Part shown: one piece after another, positions 29,313 to 38,557 of the stretch | Layout of the letters: each line of letters begins with the position of its first letter | Numbering within the stretch: the first letter of the stretch is position 1 | Source of the DNA: Xylanibacter oryzae DSM 17970 | GTDB lineage: Bacteria; Bacteroidota; Bacteroidia; Bacteroidales; Bacteroidaceae | DNA: 64,000 nt | Reading direction: 5' to 3' | Assembly: GCF_000585355.1 (NCBI RefSeq) | Contig: NZ_KK073873.1 | Span: 1,841,703-1,905,702 of the forward strand | Notes under the pieces: generated by a model | Told to the model about the DNA's origin: nothing | Databases searched by the model: none | The model's input: the letters and a program-made list of their open reading frames with translations, nothing else | Translations under genes and position numbers: made by a program

Positions 29313-30473
29313 CTATTTGATTACAGTAGCAGCAAGTCGTTTGGCCTTGTCACGCAATGCATCTATATCTGAATTTACATCACCATAACATAAAACGACA
29401 CCCATACGACGGTTTACCCTCTGTGTTGGCTTACCAAATAAGCGCAAACGAGTATAGTCTTCTTTCAAAACATCCAGCATATTGAATTCAGGTTGATGAT
29501 TTGCTTCTTCTTTAGCCAGAACTACGGCACTAGCTCCTGCATGTTCCTGATGTATTGCAGGAATAGGCAATCCCATTATCGCACGGAAATGTAGTTCAAA
29601 TTCATTAAGATTTTGTGTATGTCCCAATGTTACCATACCTGTATCATGTGGACGTGGTGAAAGCTCTGAAAATACCACACCATTATCTTTACTCAAGAAA
29701 AATTCCACGCCCCATATTCCTGCACCTGTCAATGCTTTTGTTACAGCAGCTGCCATATGTTGAGCATCCTTAAGATCTTTATCTGAGATAGCATAAGGTT
29801 GCCAACTCTCACGATAATCGCCACTCTTCTGAACATGACCTATAGGACTGCAGAACAGTGTCTCTCCATTTTTCTGTGTTACAGTAAGAAGAGTAAATTC
29901 ACTCTCAAAATGTATAAATTCTTCTATTATTACCTCTTTTACATCTCCCCTACTGCCTTCCATAGCCTCCTTAAAAGCCTGGTGAAGTTCTGCATCAGAT
30001 TTAACGATGCTCTGTCCGTGGCCTGATGAAGACATCAGTGGTTTGATCACACAAGGGAAACCAATGGTATCAGCAGCTGTTTTTAGTTCATCAAAAGTCT
30101 TAGCATAGAAGTATTTAGCTGTTTTCAAGCCTAACTCTTTAGATGCCAAATCACGTATTGCCTTACGGTTCATGGTGAAATTGACAGCTCTTGCACTAGG
30201 AACTACTTGAACCCCTTGCTTTTCAAAATCGAAGAGGCGTTCTGTGCGTATAGCCTCTATCTCAGGTACTATGATATCCGGATTGTGTTTCTTTACAACA
30301 GCATCCAAAGCATCACCATCTAACATACTGAAAACTTCAGCCTCATCTGCTACTTGCATAGCAGGTGCGTCTGCATAACGGTCACATGCAATCACATATT
30401 GTCCCGCACGTTTTGCCGCAATTACGAATTCCTTACCTAGTTCTCCAGAACCTAATAACAAAATCTTCTTCAT
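29313..30473 (-). CDS. purT: Formate-dependent GAR transformylase 2 (PurT)
   Basis: 386 residues, ATP-grasp fold. The N-terminal pre-ATP-grasp domain opens [28 protein letters not shown] binds [20 protein letters not shown] is the ATP-binding loop; [31 protein letters not shown] is the metal/ATP site. It makes formyl-GAR from GAR, formate and ATP in purine synthesis. Full length and complete. It is flanked by unrelated genes in the same direction. Confidence 0.96.
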   Translation of the reverse strand: MKKILLLGSGELGKEFVIAAKRAGQYVIACDRYADAPAMQVADEAEVFSMLDGDALDAVVKKHNPDIIVPEIEAIRTERLFDFEKQGVQVVPSARAVNFTMNRKAIRDLASKELGLKTAKYFYAKTFDELKTAADTIGFPCVIKPLMSSSGHGQSIVKSDAELHQAFKEAMEGSRGDVKEVIIEEFIHFESEFTLLTVTQKNGETLFCSPIGHVQKSGDYRESWQPYAISDKDLKDAQHMAAAVTKALTGAGIWGVEFFLSKDNGVVFSELSPRPHDTGMVTLGHTQNLNEFELHFRAIMGLPIPAIHQEHAGASAVVLAKEEANHQPEFNMLDVLKEDYTRLRLFGKPTQRVNRRMGVVLCYGDVNSDIDALRDKAKRLAATVIK

Positions 30474-30474
30474 A

Positions 30475-30777
30475 TTATTTTTTATTTATCAATTGTTTCA
30501 CCATCTGCCACTCTGGTGTAATGGCTAGTTTTCTTAAGGCGGCCTCTATAACAGACATCATCTGAGCTGTAGACAAACTTCGTCTCGATGCTATATCATC
30601 CAATGGATGTGTTTCTATTCCGAATAGACCGTAATACATCTCTATAGCAAACTCATCGTCTGTTGAAAGAAGGTGCAATATATGTTTTACATAATGTACA
30701 GTCTTCTCATCCACACATTCAGGATCTTTACCCAAACGTATAAGGAATTCTTGCAATTCTTGTGATATTATATCCAT
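30475..30777 (-). CDS. Small protein resembling sigma-70 region 4
   Basis: 100 residues with no signal peptide. Residues 32-85 ([19 protein letters not shown] then [28 protein letters not shown]) follow the pattern of a sigma region 4: a helix ending YYGLFG, then an HTH with LxxIAxRxxLxxxxMxxIExxALRKL. There is no region 2, so it cannot be a full sigma factor. It could be a DNA-binding regulator or simply a conserved hypothetical protein; I rely on pattern only. Its ATG overlaps the stop of the rmlB fragment (TAATG). Confidence 0.6.
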   Translation of the reverse strand: MDIISQELQEFLIRLGKDPECVDEKTVHYVKHILHLLSTDDEFAIEMYYGLFGIETHPLDDIASRRSLSTAQMMSVIEAALRKLAITPEWQMVKQLINKK

Positions 30778-30965
30778 TATCTGTTTCCGTACATTTGATT
30801 GTAATACTTCTGGTAATCTTTAATTGTACCAAGGTTACCGGCATAAGTAAGCAGATCAAGCACGATTATTTTTATACCATCGTCTTTGTACTTCTTCTTA
30901 AGCAGATATTTTATGTAATTTGAACCGATGAAACCTGCTGCACCAGTTACCAAATAGGTTTTCAT
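30777..30965 (-). pseudogene. Truncated dTDP-glucose 4,6-dehydratase (rmlB 5' fragment)
   Basis: 62 codons. The start MKTYLVTGAAGFIGSNYIKYLLKK carries the NAD-binding GxxGxxG motif and continues to VLDLLTYAGNLGTIKDY, a near-exact RmlB N-terminus. It then departs into QKYYNQMYGNR and stops; RmlB normally has about 350-380 residues, so about 300 including the catalytic YxxxK are missing. No remainder follows. It still has an intact start 19 bases after the phosphodiesterase gene, so it may be translated. Confidence 0.85.
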
Positions 30966-30984
30966 ACTGCAATATATTTTTGTA

Positions 30985-31491
30985 TTATATTTCTTTTCTT
31001 GGATCAGCAAGAGTTACGACTTCCATGTCCTTAAAATTTTTCCCGTCAATAGTCAACCGTATTATTGTTCTCTCCTTATGCCATCCTTGTAATCCGGCAG
31101 CTCCCGGGTTTATATGCAGTAAGTTAAGTGTCTTATCATATTTAACCTTTAATATATGAGAGTGACCACTTATGAATAGCTGAGGAGGACTGGCATATAT
31201 CATGCCTCTTACACTTTGGTCATAATTTCCAGGATAGCCACCTATATGTTTCATTAGCACATCTACATCCTCACACTTCCAACGTAAGATTTCTTTATAT
31301 ATTGTGCGTAAATCACCTCCATCACAATTTCCACATACGGCTCTGAATGTACGAAAAGCTGCTAATTTCTCAGCGACTTCCATAGATCCGATATCTCCGG
31401 CATGCCATATTTCGTCACACTCTTCAAAATATTTCAGATACTTATCATCCCAATAACTATGGGTATCGCTTATTATTCCGATTCTTTTCAT
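30985..31491 (-). CDS. YfcE/MJ0936-family phosphodiesterase
   Basis: 168 residues, cytoplasmic. Metal-binding blocks: SDTHSYWD (D9, H11), HAGDIGS (about 35-41), CGNCDGGD in place of the usual GNCD (58-62), MKHIGG, and ISGHSHILK (about 107-115). This small single-domain type hydrolyses phosphodiester model substrates; the natural substrate is not known. Starts at an ATGA overlap with the kinase-like gene. Confidence 0.87.
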   Translation of the reverse strand: MKRIGIISDTHSYWDDKYLKYFEECDEIWHAGDIGSMEVAEKLAAFRTFRAVCGNCDGGDLRTIYKEILRWKCEDVDVLMKHIGGYPGNYDQSVRGMIYASPPQLFISGHSHILKVKYDKTLNLLHINPGAAGLQGWHKERTIIRLTIDGKNFKDMEVVTLADPRKEI

Positions 31492-32105
31492 TCTAAATTG
31501 AATCTTTTATTTATAAATTCTCTTATAAAAGCTTCGGTATCTTCAAGTCCTAAAACACTTGAATTGACACAAATATCATAAGAAGAGCTATGCCCCCATT
31601 TCTTCCCTGTATAATAATTATAATATGATGCTCTGTCTGCTTCATGCGAACATATAAACTTACTCGCAGTATCAACATCACAATTTCTACGTTTGCATAT
31701 GTTTTTTATTCTATCTTCAATATTAGCAGTAACAAAAACATTTACGGTATTGTCATAGTCACGCAATATATAATCGGCACACCTACCGACAAAAACGCAA
31801 GAACCTTTTTCAGCAGCTTTGCGTATTGCATCACTTTGAAACTGGAATAAACTTTCCTGACTAAGATTATTGTTATAGAAGCTATTGTCGCTTACATATG
31901 GAGTATGTATATGAAACAACGATTTTAAAAACCCTTTACGCTCATCATTCTGTTCAAATACGCCTTTGCTAAATCCACTCTCCTTTGCTGCCAAATTTAA
32001 TAACTCACGATCGTATAATTTACAACCAAAGTCACTTGCAAGCATCTTGGCTATTATATGTCCTCCACTACCTAGTTGGCGGCCCACATTAATTATTATT
32101 TTCAT
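31488..32105 (-). CDS. Cytidylate kinase-like protein
   Basis: 205 residues from MKIIINVG; an ATG 12 bases upstream is possible. P-loop GRQLGSGGHIIAKMLA, then YDRELLNLAAKESG and a conserved FVGRCADYIL, as in the cytidylate-kinase-like family 2. This family differs from true Cmk, and its substrate is unknown. The first 17 bases overlap the end of the MATE gene in another frame, so the two are co-transcribed. Confidence 0.82.
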   Translation of the reverse strand: MKIIINVGRQLGSGGHIIAKMLASDFGCKLYDRELLNLAAKESGFSKGVFEQNDERKGFLKSLFHIHTPYVSDNSFYNNNLSQESLFQFQSDAIRKAAEKGSCVFVGRCADYILRDYDNTVNVFVTANIEDRIKNICKRRNCDVDTASKFICSHEADRASYYNYYTGKKWGHSSSYDICVNSSVLGLEDTEAFIREFINKRFNLE

Positions 32106-33477
32106 ATCGTTCTCCATTTATGTTAGCATTATGTTGTTTCTTAAATTTTCTCATATGCAAAAACATTATAATTCCAGTTACAATAGAAGCTAAAGCATCA
32201 GAAGAAGGAAGTGAAGCCCACACCCCATCAACTCCGAATATAGAAGGCAATATTATAAGTAATGGTAATAGGAATATCAATTGCCTTGAGAGAGATAAGA
32301 ACATGCTTATCTTTGCCTTTCCTATACTCTGAAAAAAATTAGTTGTAACCATCTGGAAACCTATTATAGGGAACATCATCATATTAATTCTAATGCCCCT
32401 TACACTCATATCTATTAATGTCTTATCACTTGTGAAAAGACGTGCACAATCATATGGGAAAAATTCGCCAATTATAAAACCCGTAGTAGTAATTGCAGTT
32501 CCAGTTATCATAGCATATTTTAGAACTTTTACAAGACGGTCCAACTGTTGTGAACCATAATTATATCCGGCAATAGGTTGCATGCCCTGATTAACTCCCA
32601 TTGTAATCATCACAAATATAAATGCAAGCTTATTACTTATACCATAAGCGCCAACAGCAAGATCTCCTCCATAATGCGACAATCCTGTATTTATAAATAT
32701 AACCACGATACAAGCACATACATTCATTGAAAATGGAGACATTCCAACACCTATAATATTTTTTACTATATCTTTATTAAGACGGAATATGCCTTTCTGA
32801 AAATGCATCAGTTCACGTTTGTCACTGAATATCCACAATTGCCACGCAAGAGCTACCATCTGAGATAAGACTGTAGCATATGCCGCACCTCGTATACCCA
32901 AGTGAAGAGGCCAAATAAATATTGGGTCAAGAATTGTATTCAGGGCTACTGTAAACATCGTGGCATACATCGCCTGCTTCGGTTTGCTGGCTGCTCTCAA
33001 GACTGCATTCAATCCGAAATACATATGCGAGAAAACGTTTCCACAAAGAATAACAACCATGAAATCGCGAGCATACTTTATTGTATTCACACTTGCACCA
33101 AAAAAATAAAGTATTGGATCCAAAAACATCAATGCTATTACACTGAACGAAATTCCGATAATAAGATTAAGCACCAAGGTATTGCCAAGAATCATTTCAG
33201 CTGTCTTATAGTCTTTCTGCCCCAATTTTACAGAAATATACGTCGATGCTCCAACACCTACGGCAGCTCCAAATGCTGCAGAAAGGTTCATAAGGGGAAA
33301 TGTAATTGCAAGTCCAGAGATTGCAAGAGCGCCAACGCCCTGTCCAATAAAAATGCTATCCACCATATTATATAAAGACGAAGCTGTCATTGCTATAATA
33401 GCAGGAATAGCATATTGCATGAGCAGTTTACCAACAGGTTCAGTACCTAATGCAATAGTAGCTTTTTTGTTTTCCAT
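32089..33477 (-). CDS. MATE-family multidrug efflux transporter
   Basis: 462 residues from MENKKATIALG. About 12 membrane helices in two halves; family marks include PAIIAMTASSLYNMVDSIFIG near the start and GMQPIAGYNYG in the second half. Cation-coupled export of drugs or metabolites across the inner membrane. It is first in the minus-strand cluster that runs to 26871. Confidence 0.92.
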   Translation of the reverse strand: MENKKATIALGTEPVGKLLMQYAIPAIIAMTASSLYNMVDSIFIGQGVGALAISGLAITFPLMNLSAAFGAAVGVGASTYISVKLGQKDYKTAEMILGNTLVLNLIIGISFSVIALMFLDPILYFFGASVNTIKYARDFMVVILCGNVFSHMYFGLNAVLRAASKPKQAMYATMFTVALNTILDPIFIWPLHLGIRGAAYATVLSQMVALAWQLWIFSDKRELMHFQKGIFRLNKDIVKNIIGVGMSPFSMNVCACIVVIFINTGLSHYGGDLAVGAYGISNKLAFIFVMITMGVNQGMQPIAGYNYGSQQLDRLVKVLKYAMITGTAITTTGFIIGEFFPYDCARLFTSDKTLIDMSVRGIRINMMMFPIIGFQMVTTNFFQSIGKAKISMFLSLSRQLIFLLPLLIILPSIFGVDGVWASLPSSDALASIVTGIIMFLHMRKFKKQHNANINGERYENNN

Positions 33478-33498
33478 TAATCTTTCATTTATAAGGTG

Positions 33499-33506
33499 CA
33501 AAATTA
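33499..33506 (-). promoter_or_regulatory. Promoter -7 box for the MATE-led cluster
   Basis: Complement reads TAATTTTG, 21 bases before the MATE ATG at 33477. It also rules out the upstream in-frame codon at 33501 as the start. Confidence 0.55.
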
Positions 33507-33692
33507 CAAAAAAATATCGAATAGTAATTCGTATTTCGTAATTATTTATAGTTATCTAAAACAGCAAAGACATAAAAGTATCACAAGTCTAAAGGTATAT
33601 TCAACTTTAACCAGTAACTTTTTTATATAATATAAAATTACCTTTGGATAATGAGATTTTTGATAGTATAACATCATTTTTCGAATGTTTTC

Positions 33693-33723
33693 TTGGATAT
33701 TTACACAAATAGATGTAAGTTTG
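33693..33723 (+). promoter_or_regulatory. Promoter of the S8 protease gene
   Basis: TTG (33693-33695), 20-base spacer, TAAGTTTG (33716-33723). Confidence 0.6.
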
Positions 33724-33733
33724 CATCCACAAA

Positions 33734-35161
33734 ATGAATTTCAACCTGATGAATAAATACATTGTCATAATATTAATGATGATATTATGCGTATTGCCTT
33801 CGTTCTCTCACGAGCAAGCAATGCGTACAGTTTCTTATCCAGGTGGGAAATGCTACATGTACAGAATTATGCTTAAAGATAAATACGGCACGCCATTTTC
33901 ACTGGAAAGGCCACAGAAGTATTTATCAGAAAGATCAATAGAGAGACGCGAAAGACAAAATATTGCAATAGATTCTACAGATCTGCCTATTTCTCCTATA
34001 TATATAAGTGAAATAGAAGACAGAGGAATCAAAATTGTAAGCCACAGTAAATGGAACAATTCATTATTAGTTCGCTCACAGAACAAGAACCTATTGGAAG
34101 GACTGTCCAAGTTAACTTTTGTAAAGAGAATAATAAAAGCATGGACTTCACCTGATTCTGTTACGATTAATTATAAGGCAGACCATGTTCGTGATGAATT
34201 TAATCCTTGGGATTCTATTTCTGGACATAAATATGGGGCTGCAGAAGAGCAGATTAGAATGTTAAACGGCATACAACTTCATGAAGCAGGATATAAAGGT
34301 CGTGGAATGAGCATTGCGGTTCTTGATGGCGGATTTATGAATGCAAATACTATCCCTTGCATTAAAGATATCAATATACTAGGAACAAGAGACTTTGTGT
34401 ATCCTAAATCAGAAAAATTCTACGGAGAACAGGAACACGGAACTGCTGTTTTATCAATAATGGGAGCAAGACATCCTTATATATATATAGGTACAGCCCC
34501 TGCCGCGTCATTTTGGCTACTAAGATGTGAAGATTTTCAGTCTGAAAGTACTGCAGAAGAAGACTATTGGGCTGAAGCTGTAGAATTTGCCGATTCAGTT
34601 GGCGTAGACGTAATAAACAGTTCTTTAGGATATCAGAACTTTGACGATGAAAGCAGCAGCCATACATATGAGGAGTTAAATGGGATAACGGCACTTATAT
34701 CTCGTACAGCATCTATGGTTGCTGGAAAAGGTATGGTTCTAATAAATAGTGCGGGTAATGATGGTATGGGAACCTGGAAGAAAATAAATTTCCCGGCAGA
34801 TGCAAAAGATATAATCACTGTTGGTGCAGTAAGTCCGAATGGCATCAATGCTCCATTCAGTTCAATCGGACCAACTCAAGACGGAAGAGTAAAACCAGAT
34901 GTAATGGCATTAGGAAGTCCTGCACAAGTAATATCAGGAAGAGGCACAATAATAAGCGATATGGGAACTTCTTTTTCTGCACCAATTGTAGCAGGACTTG
35001 TAGCTTGCCTATGGCAAGCACTTAGAGACAAAACGGCATTGCAGATTATCGATATAGTTAGAAAAAGCGGAAACAATTACAAAACCCCCAATAACATATT
35101 CGGTTATGGCATTCCAGATTTTTGGAAAGCTTATAATTATGGCATTAATTTGAACAATTAA
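33734..35161 (+). CDS. Secreted subtilisin-like (S8) serine protease
   Basis: 475 residues; a second ATG at 33749 gives a more typical signal peptide (MNKYIVIILMMILCVLPSFS) and may be the real start. The catalytic set is complete: D198 (AVLDGGF), H235 (EHGTAVLS), oxyanion N342 (SAGNDG) and S415 (GTSFSAPIVAG). Residues 27-170 resemble a propeptide. There is no C-terminal sorting domain. It would degrade protein in the periplasm or outside. Followed by xseA after 18 bases. Confidence 0.92.
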   Translation: MNFNLMNKYIVIILMMILCVLPSFSHEQAMRTVSYPGGKCYMYRIMLKDKYGTPFSLERPQKYLSERSIERRERQNIAIDSTDLPISPIYISEIEDRGIKIVSHSKWNNSLLVRSQNKNLLEGLSKLTFVKRIIKAWTSPDSVTINYKADHVRDEFNPWDSISGHKYGAAEEQIRMLNGIQLHEAGYKGRGMSIAVLDGGFMNANTIPCIKDINILGTRDFVYPKSEKFYGEQEHGTAVLSIMGARHPYIYIGTAPAASFWLLRCEDFQSESTAEEDYWAEAVEFADSVGVDVINSSLGYQNFDDESSSHTYEELNGITALISRTASMVAGKGMVLINSAGNDGMGTWKKINFPADAKDIITVGAVSPNGINAPFSSIGPTQDGRVKPDVMALGSPAQVISGRGTIISDMGTSFSAPIVAGLVACLWQALRDKTALQIIDIVRKSGNNYKTPNNIFGYGIPDFWKAYNYGINLNN

Positions 35162-35179
35162 AAAAACAGATTGAAAATA

Positions 35180-36475
35180 ATGCATAATGCTATTAGCCTA
35201 TACGAACTGAACTCTCTTGTCAAAGAAGTTATCGAAACCACAATGTCTGATGAATATTGGGTGGAAGCTGAATTATCAGAAGCTCATGAAAATGGTGGAC
35301 ATTGCTATATTGAACTCATAGAGAAGGATGAGAATGGCAACACGCCTATTGCAAAAGCAAGGGCTATGGTATGGAGGAACACTTGGAATATTATTAAACC
35401 GTATTTCGAAAGAGTAGCAGGTGAGAGTCTTCATTCAGGAATGAAGGTTATGCTAAAATTATATCCAACCTTCCATCCTGCATATGGATTCTCATATACA
35501 GTGAGTGATATCGACCCGACTTATACACTTGGGGATATGGCGAAGCGAAGGAAGGAAATAATAATAAAGCTCAAAGAGAACGGTCTTTTTGAACTTAATA
35601 AGGAACTGGAGATTCCTATGTTCACTCAGAGAATTGCTGTTATATCTAGTAACACGGCTGCAGGATATGGTGACTTCTGCAAACATTTGTCCGAAAATGA
35701 GCATCACCTTTATTTCAAGACAGAACTATTCAGTGCTACAATGCAGGGGGAATCTGTTGAAAGCAGCATAATAAATGCACTCAACCAAATATACGAAAGG
35801 ATTGATGACTTTGACGTTGTTGTAATTACAAGGGGTGGTGGTGGAACAAGCGATTTCTCAGGATTTGACACATACACACTTGCAGAGAATGTGGCTCAAT
35901 TCCCATTGCCAATAATTACAGGAATTGGACATGAAAGAGATGATACAATCCTAGACCTTATATCAAACGTACGGGTAAAGACACCTACTGCTGCTGCAGA
36001 GTTTCTTATAAACAGACTTGAATACGTATATCAAAAAATAGAAGATATAAAGTTTAATATATCTAATATTGCTGAGCGTAAAATGGAAATGGAGAAAATG
36101 CGACTTGAAAAGGTAGCAAGTACTATCCCATCTCTTTTCGCGCTTATTAAGATAAGGCAAGAAACGCATCTGGATATTGTCATGCAAAGAATTTATAACA
36201 AAATGACCCATGATATTAACGAGGCAAAGCATCATCTAAATATCCTTACTGATAATATAAAGCCTTTGTGTGAAAGGATTACAACAAACCAAAGACACAA
36301 AATAGAAATGCTTGAACAAAAAACCGAGACTCTTGATCCAGACAAACTTCTAAAGCGCGGATATAGTATTACATTATATAATGGAAAAGCTGTACGTGAT
36401 GCCAAGCTACTAAAGTCTGGTGATGAAATAACCACAAAACTTGAGAATGGAACTGTAAAATCTACAATAAAATGA
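35180..36475 (+). CDS. xseA: Exodeoxyribonuclease VII large subunit
   Basis: 431 residues from ATG 35180. N-terminal OB-fold (about 1-105; YWVEAELSEAHENGGHCYIEL), then the catalytic domain with RIAVISSNTAAGYGDF, VVVITRGGGGTSDFSGFD and GIGHERDDTILDLISNVRVKTPTAAAEF, and a coiled-coil C-terminal half. It digests single-stranded DNA from both ends in repair. Overlaps xseB at ATGA. Confidence 0.96.
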   Translation: MHNAISLYELNSLVKEVIETTMSDEYWVEAELSEAHENGGHCYIELIEKDENGNTPIAKARAMVWRNTWNIIKPYFERVAGESLHSGMKVMLKLYPTFHPAYGFSYTVSDIDPTYTLGDMAKRRKEIIIKLKENGLFELNKELEIPMFTQRIAVISSNTAAGYGDFCKHLSENEHHLYFKTELFSATMQGESVESSIINALNQIYERIDDFDVVVITRGGGGTSDFSGFDTYTLAENVAQFPLPIITGIGHERDDTILDLISNVRVKTPTAAAEFLINRLEYVYQKIEDIKFNISNIAERKMEMEKMRLEKVASTIPSLFALIKIRQETHLDIVMQRIYNKMTHDINEAKHHLNILTDNIKPLCERITTNQRHKIEMLEQKTETLDPDKLLKRGYSITLYNGKAVRDAKLLKSGDEITTKLENGTVKSTIK

Positions 36476-36669
36476 AAAAAGACATAACCTACGAAGGAGC
36501 TGTACGGAAACTGGAAGAAATCGTAAGCAAAATTGAAAATGATGAACTGGATATTGACATGATGGTCAATGAACTAAAAGAGGCCAAAGAACTCATTAAA
36601 TTTTGTAAAGACAAGTTAACAAAAACAGACGAAGAAATAAAAAAGATACTTGAATCTGATGAAAAATAG
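36472..36669 (+). CDS. xseB: Exodeoxyribonuclease VII small subunit
   Basis: 65 residues, all helical, opening MKKDITYEGAVRKLEEIVSKIEND, the conserved XseB start (YExAxxxLExIVxxIE). It coats the XseA coiled coil. Translationally coupled to xseA. Confidence 0.95.
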   Translation: MKKDITYEGAVRKLEEIVSKIENDELDIDMMVNELKEAKELIKFCKDKLTKTDEEIKKILESDEK

Positions 36670-36709
36670 GTAAAAAAGTAACGGACTTACAACTTTCTGC
36701 ACAGAATAG

Positions 36710-36748
36710 TTGCAATTGAGCAACAAAATACTTACTTTTGTGCTCAAT
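36710..36748 (+). promoter_or_regulatory. ilvE promoter inside an inverted repeat
   Basis: The -7 box TACTTTTG (36733-36740) has a TTG 20 bases upstream at 36710-36712. Perfect arms ATTGAGCA (36715-36722) and TGCTCAAT (36741-36748) bracket the box, so a bound repressor would block the promoter. The operator role is inferred. Confidence 0.6.
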
Positions 36749-36780
36749 TATAACAAAATTACTTTTAATAAATTAAAGTT

Positions 36781-37803
36781 ATGAAAGATTTAGATTGGTC
36801 GAATTTATCTTTCGGCTATATGCCGACAGATTATAACGTTCGCTGCTATTATCGCAACGGTAAATGGGGAGAAGTTGAAGTTTGTTCTGAAACAACCCTA
36901 AACATTCACATGGCTGCAACTTGTCTGCACTACGGACAGGAAGCTTTTGAAGGCCTAAAAGCTTATCGTGGAAAAGACGGTAAGGTAAGAGTGTTCCGTA
37001 TGGATGAGAATGCAGCCCGTCTACAAAGTACCTGTCGTGGTATTCTGATGCCAGAAGTTCCTACAGAATTATTCGAGGAAATGGTAAAGAAGGTGGTACG
37101 TCTGAATCAAGACTACATTCCTACTTACGAGAGTGGTGCTACACTTTATATACGTCCACTTCTTATTGGTACAAGCGCACAGGTTGGTGTACATCCTTCA
37201 ACAGAGTATCTATTCATGATATTTGTGACTCCGGTAGGTCCTTATTTTAAAGGTGGATTCTCCACAAACCCTTATGTTATTATACGCGAGTTTGATCGCT
37301 CTGCTCCTCTTGGAACAGGTATATATAAGGTGGGAGGAAACTATGCAGCTAGTCTGCTTGCCAACAAAAAGGCTCACGACTTGGGTTATGCATGTGAATT
37401 CTACCTTGATGCCAAAGAGAAAAAATACATGGACGAATGTGGAGCAGCCAACTTCTTTGGCATAAAAAATAACACTTACGTTACGCCTAAGTCTACCAGC
37501 ATACTGCCAAGTATCACTAATAAGAGTCTCATGCAGCTGGCAGAAGACTATGGAATGAAAGTAGAACGCCGTCAGATTCCAGAAGAGGAACTTGGTACAT
37601 TCGAAGAGGCTGGTGCATGCGGAACAGCGGCTGTAATAAGTCCGATATCAAAAATTGATGACTTAGAAACAAAAAAGAGTTACGTCATAAGCAAAGACGG
37701 CAAACCAGGTCCAATATCTACCAAGCTATACAATCACTTACGTGGTATACAATATGGTGATGAAAAAGACAAGCACGGTTGGGTATCAATAGTAATTGAA
37801 TAA
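36781..37803 (+). CDS. ilvE: Branched-chain amino acid aminotransferase
   Basis: 340 residues, PLP fold type IV, of the longer class found in eukaryotes and many Bacteroidota. Marks: HYGQEAFEGLKAYRG near residue 55, RPLLIGTS, the PLP lysine in GTGIYKVGGNYAASLLA, and ECGAANFFGI with the conserved Glu. It interconverts Leu, Ile and Val with their keto acids. The DUF975 gene follows after 22 bases. Confidence 0.95.
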   Translation: MKDLDWSNLSFGYMPTDYNVRCYYRNGKWGEVEVCSETTLNIHMAATCLHYGQEAFEGLKAYRGKDGKVRVFRMDENAARLQSTCRGILMPEVPTELFEEMVKKVVRLNQDYIPTYESGATLYIRPLLIGTSAQVGVHPSTEYLFMIFVTPVGPYFKGGFSTNPYVIIREFDRSAPLGTGIYKVGGNYAASLLANKKAHDLGYACEFYLDAKEKKYMDECGAANFFGIKNNTYVTPKSTSILPSITNKSLMQLAEDYGMKVERRQIPEEELGTFEEAGACGTAAVISPISKIDDLETKKSYVISKDGKPGPISTKLYNHLRGIQYGDEKDKHGWVSIVIE

Positions 37804-37825
37804 TTAACATAATAATAGAAATACC

Positions 37826-38470
37826 ATGGATAAGATTTCAGGTTATAAAGACAGAGCGGTAGAATCGCTAACTGGTAAATGGGGCAATGCAGCCATTGCT
37901 ACCCTTGTATTTGGATTAATATATGGGGGGATACCGGCAACATTCTCTTTTATTTTCCATTCAACAAACTCATGTCAAATGAGATTTAATGAATTCGGCA
38001 ATATTATACAGATAGCATTACTACCTATCGCTTGGGGATTTGAAATAATGTTTCTGAGAAACATACGCAAAGAAGAAAAAGAACTTGACCTTGGCGAAAT
38101 GTTTGAAGGATTCAAAGACTATGTCAGAATATTGCTGACCAATTTACTTAGAGGAGTATATACGCTGCTTTGGATGCTATTACTAATCATCCCCGGATTC
38201 ATAAAGGCATACTCATACAGTATGACCAATTATATATTAAAGGATGAACCTGATTTGAAATACAATTCAGCTATAGAAAAGAGTATGGCAATGATGGAAG
38301 GCCATAAGATGGATTTATTCTTACTTGATTTAAGCATGATAGGATGGGCAATCCTCAGTGTTATAACATGTGGAATAGGATTTTTATTCCTTACACCATA
38401 CAATATGACGGCTCATGCGCACTTCTACGAAGATCTGAAAGCTGAAGAGCAGCAGAATATTGCTGAATAG
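37826..38470 (+). CDS. DUF975 family integral membrane protein
   Basis: 214 residues with four or more hydrophobic segments: about 22-45 (ATLVFGLIYGGIPATFSFIF), 60-78, 112-135 (LRGVYTLLWMLLLIIPGFIKAYSYSM) and 160-190. The run IIPGFIKAYSYSM with ILKDEP shortly after is the DUF975 signature. Function unknown. Probably co-transcribed with ilvE; a terminator follows. Confidence 0.85.
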   Translation: MDKISGYKDRAVESLTGKWGNAAIATLVFGLIYGGIPATFSFIFHSTNSCQMRFNEFGNIIQIALLPIAWGFEIMFLRNIRKEEKELDLGEMFEGFKDYVRILLTNLLRGVYTLLWMLLLIIPGFIKAYSYSMTNYILKDEPDLKYNSAIEKSMAMMEGHKMDLFLLDLSMIGWAILSVITCGIGFLFLTPYNMTAHAHFYEDLKAEEQQNIAE

Positions 38471-38493
38471 AACAAATAACAACTATATAATAA

Positions 38494-38537
38494 GATCGTA
38501 TCCGAAGTACGCAAAACTACACGGGTACGACCTTTTT
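38494..38537 (+). terminator. Terminator after the DUF975 gene
   Basis: Arms GATCGTATCCG and CGGGTACGACC (one mismatch, one G-T) around a 17-base loop, then TTTTT. Confidence 0.65.
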
Positions 38538-38557
38538 AATTTTATGAATATACATTT

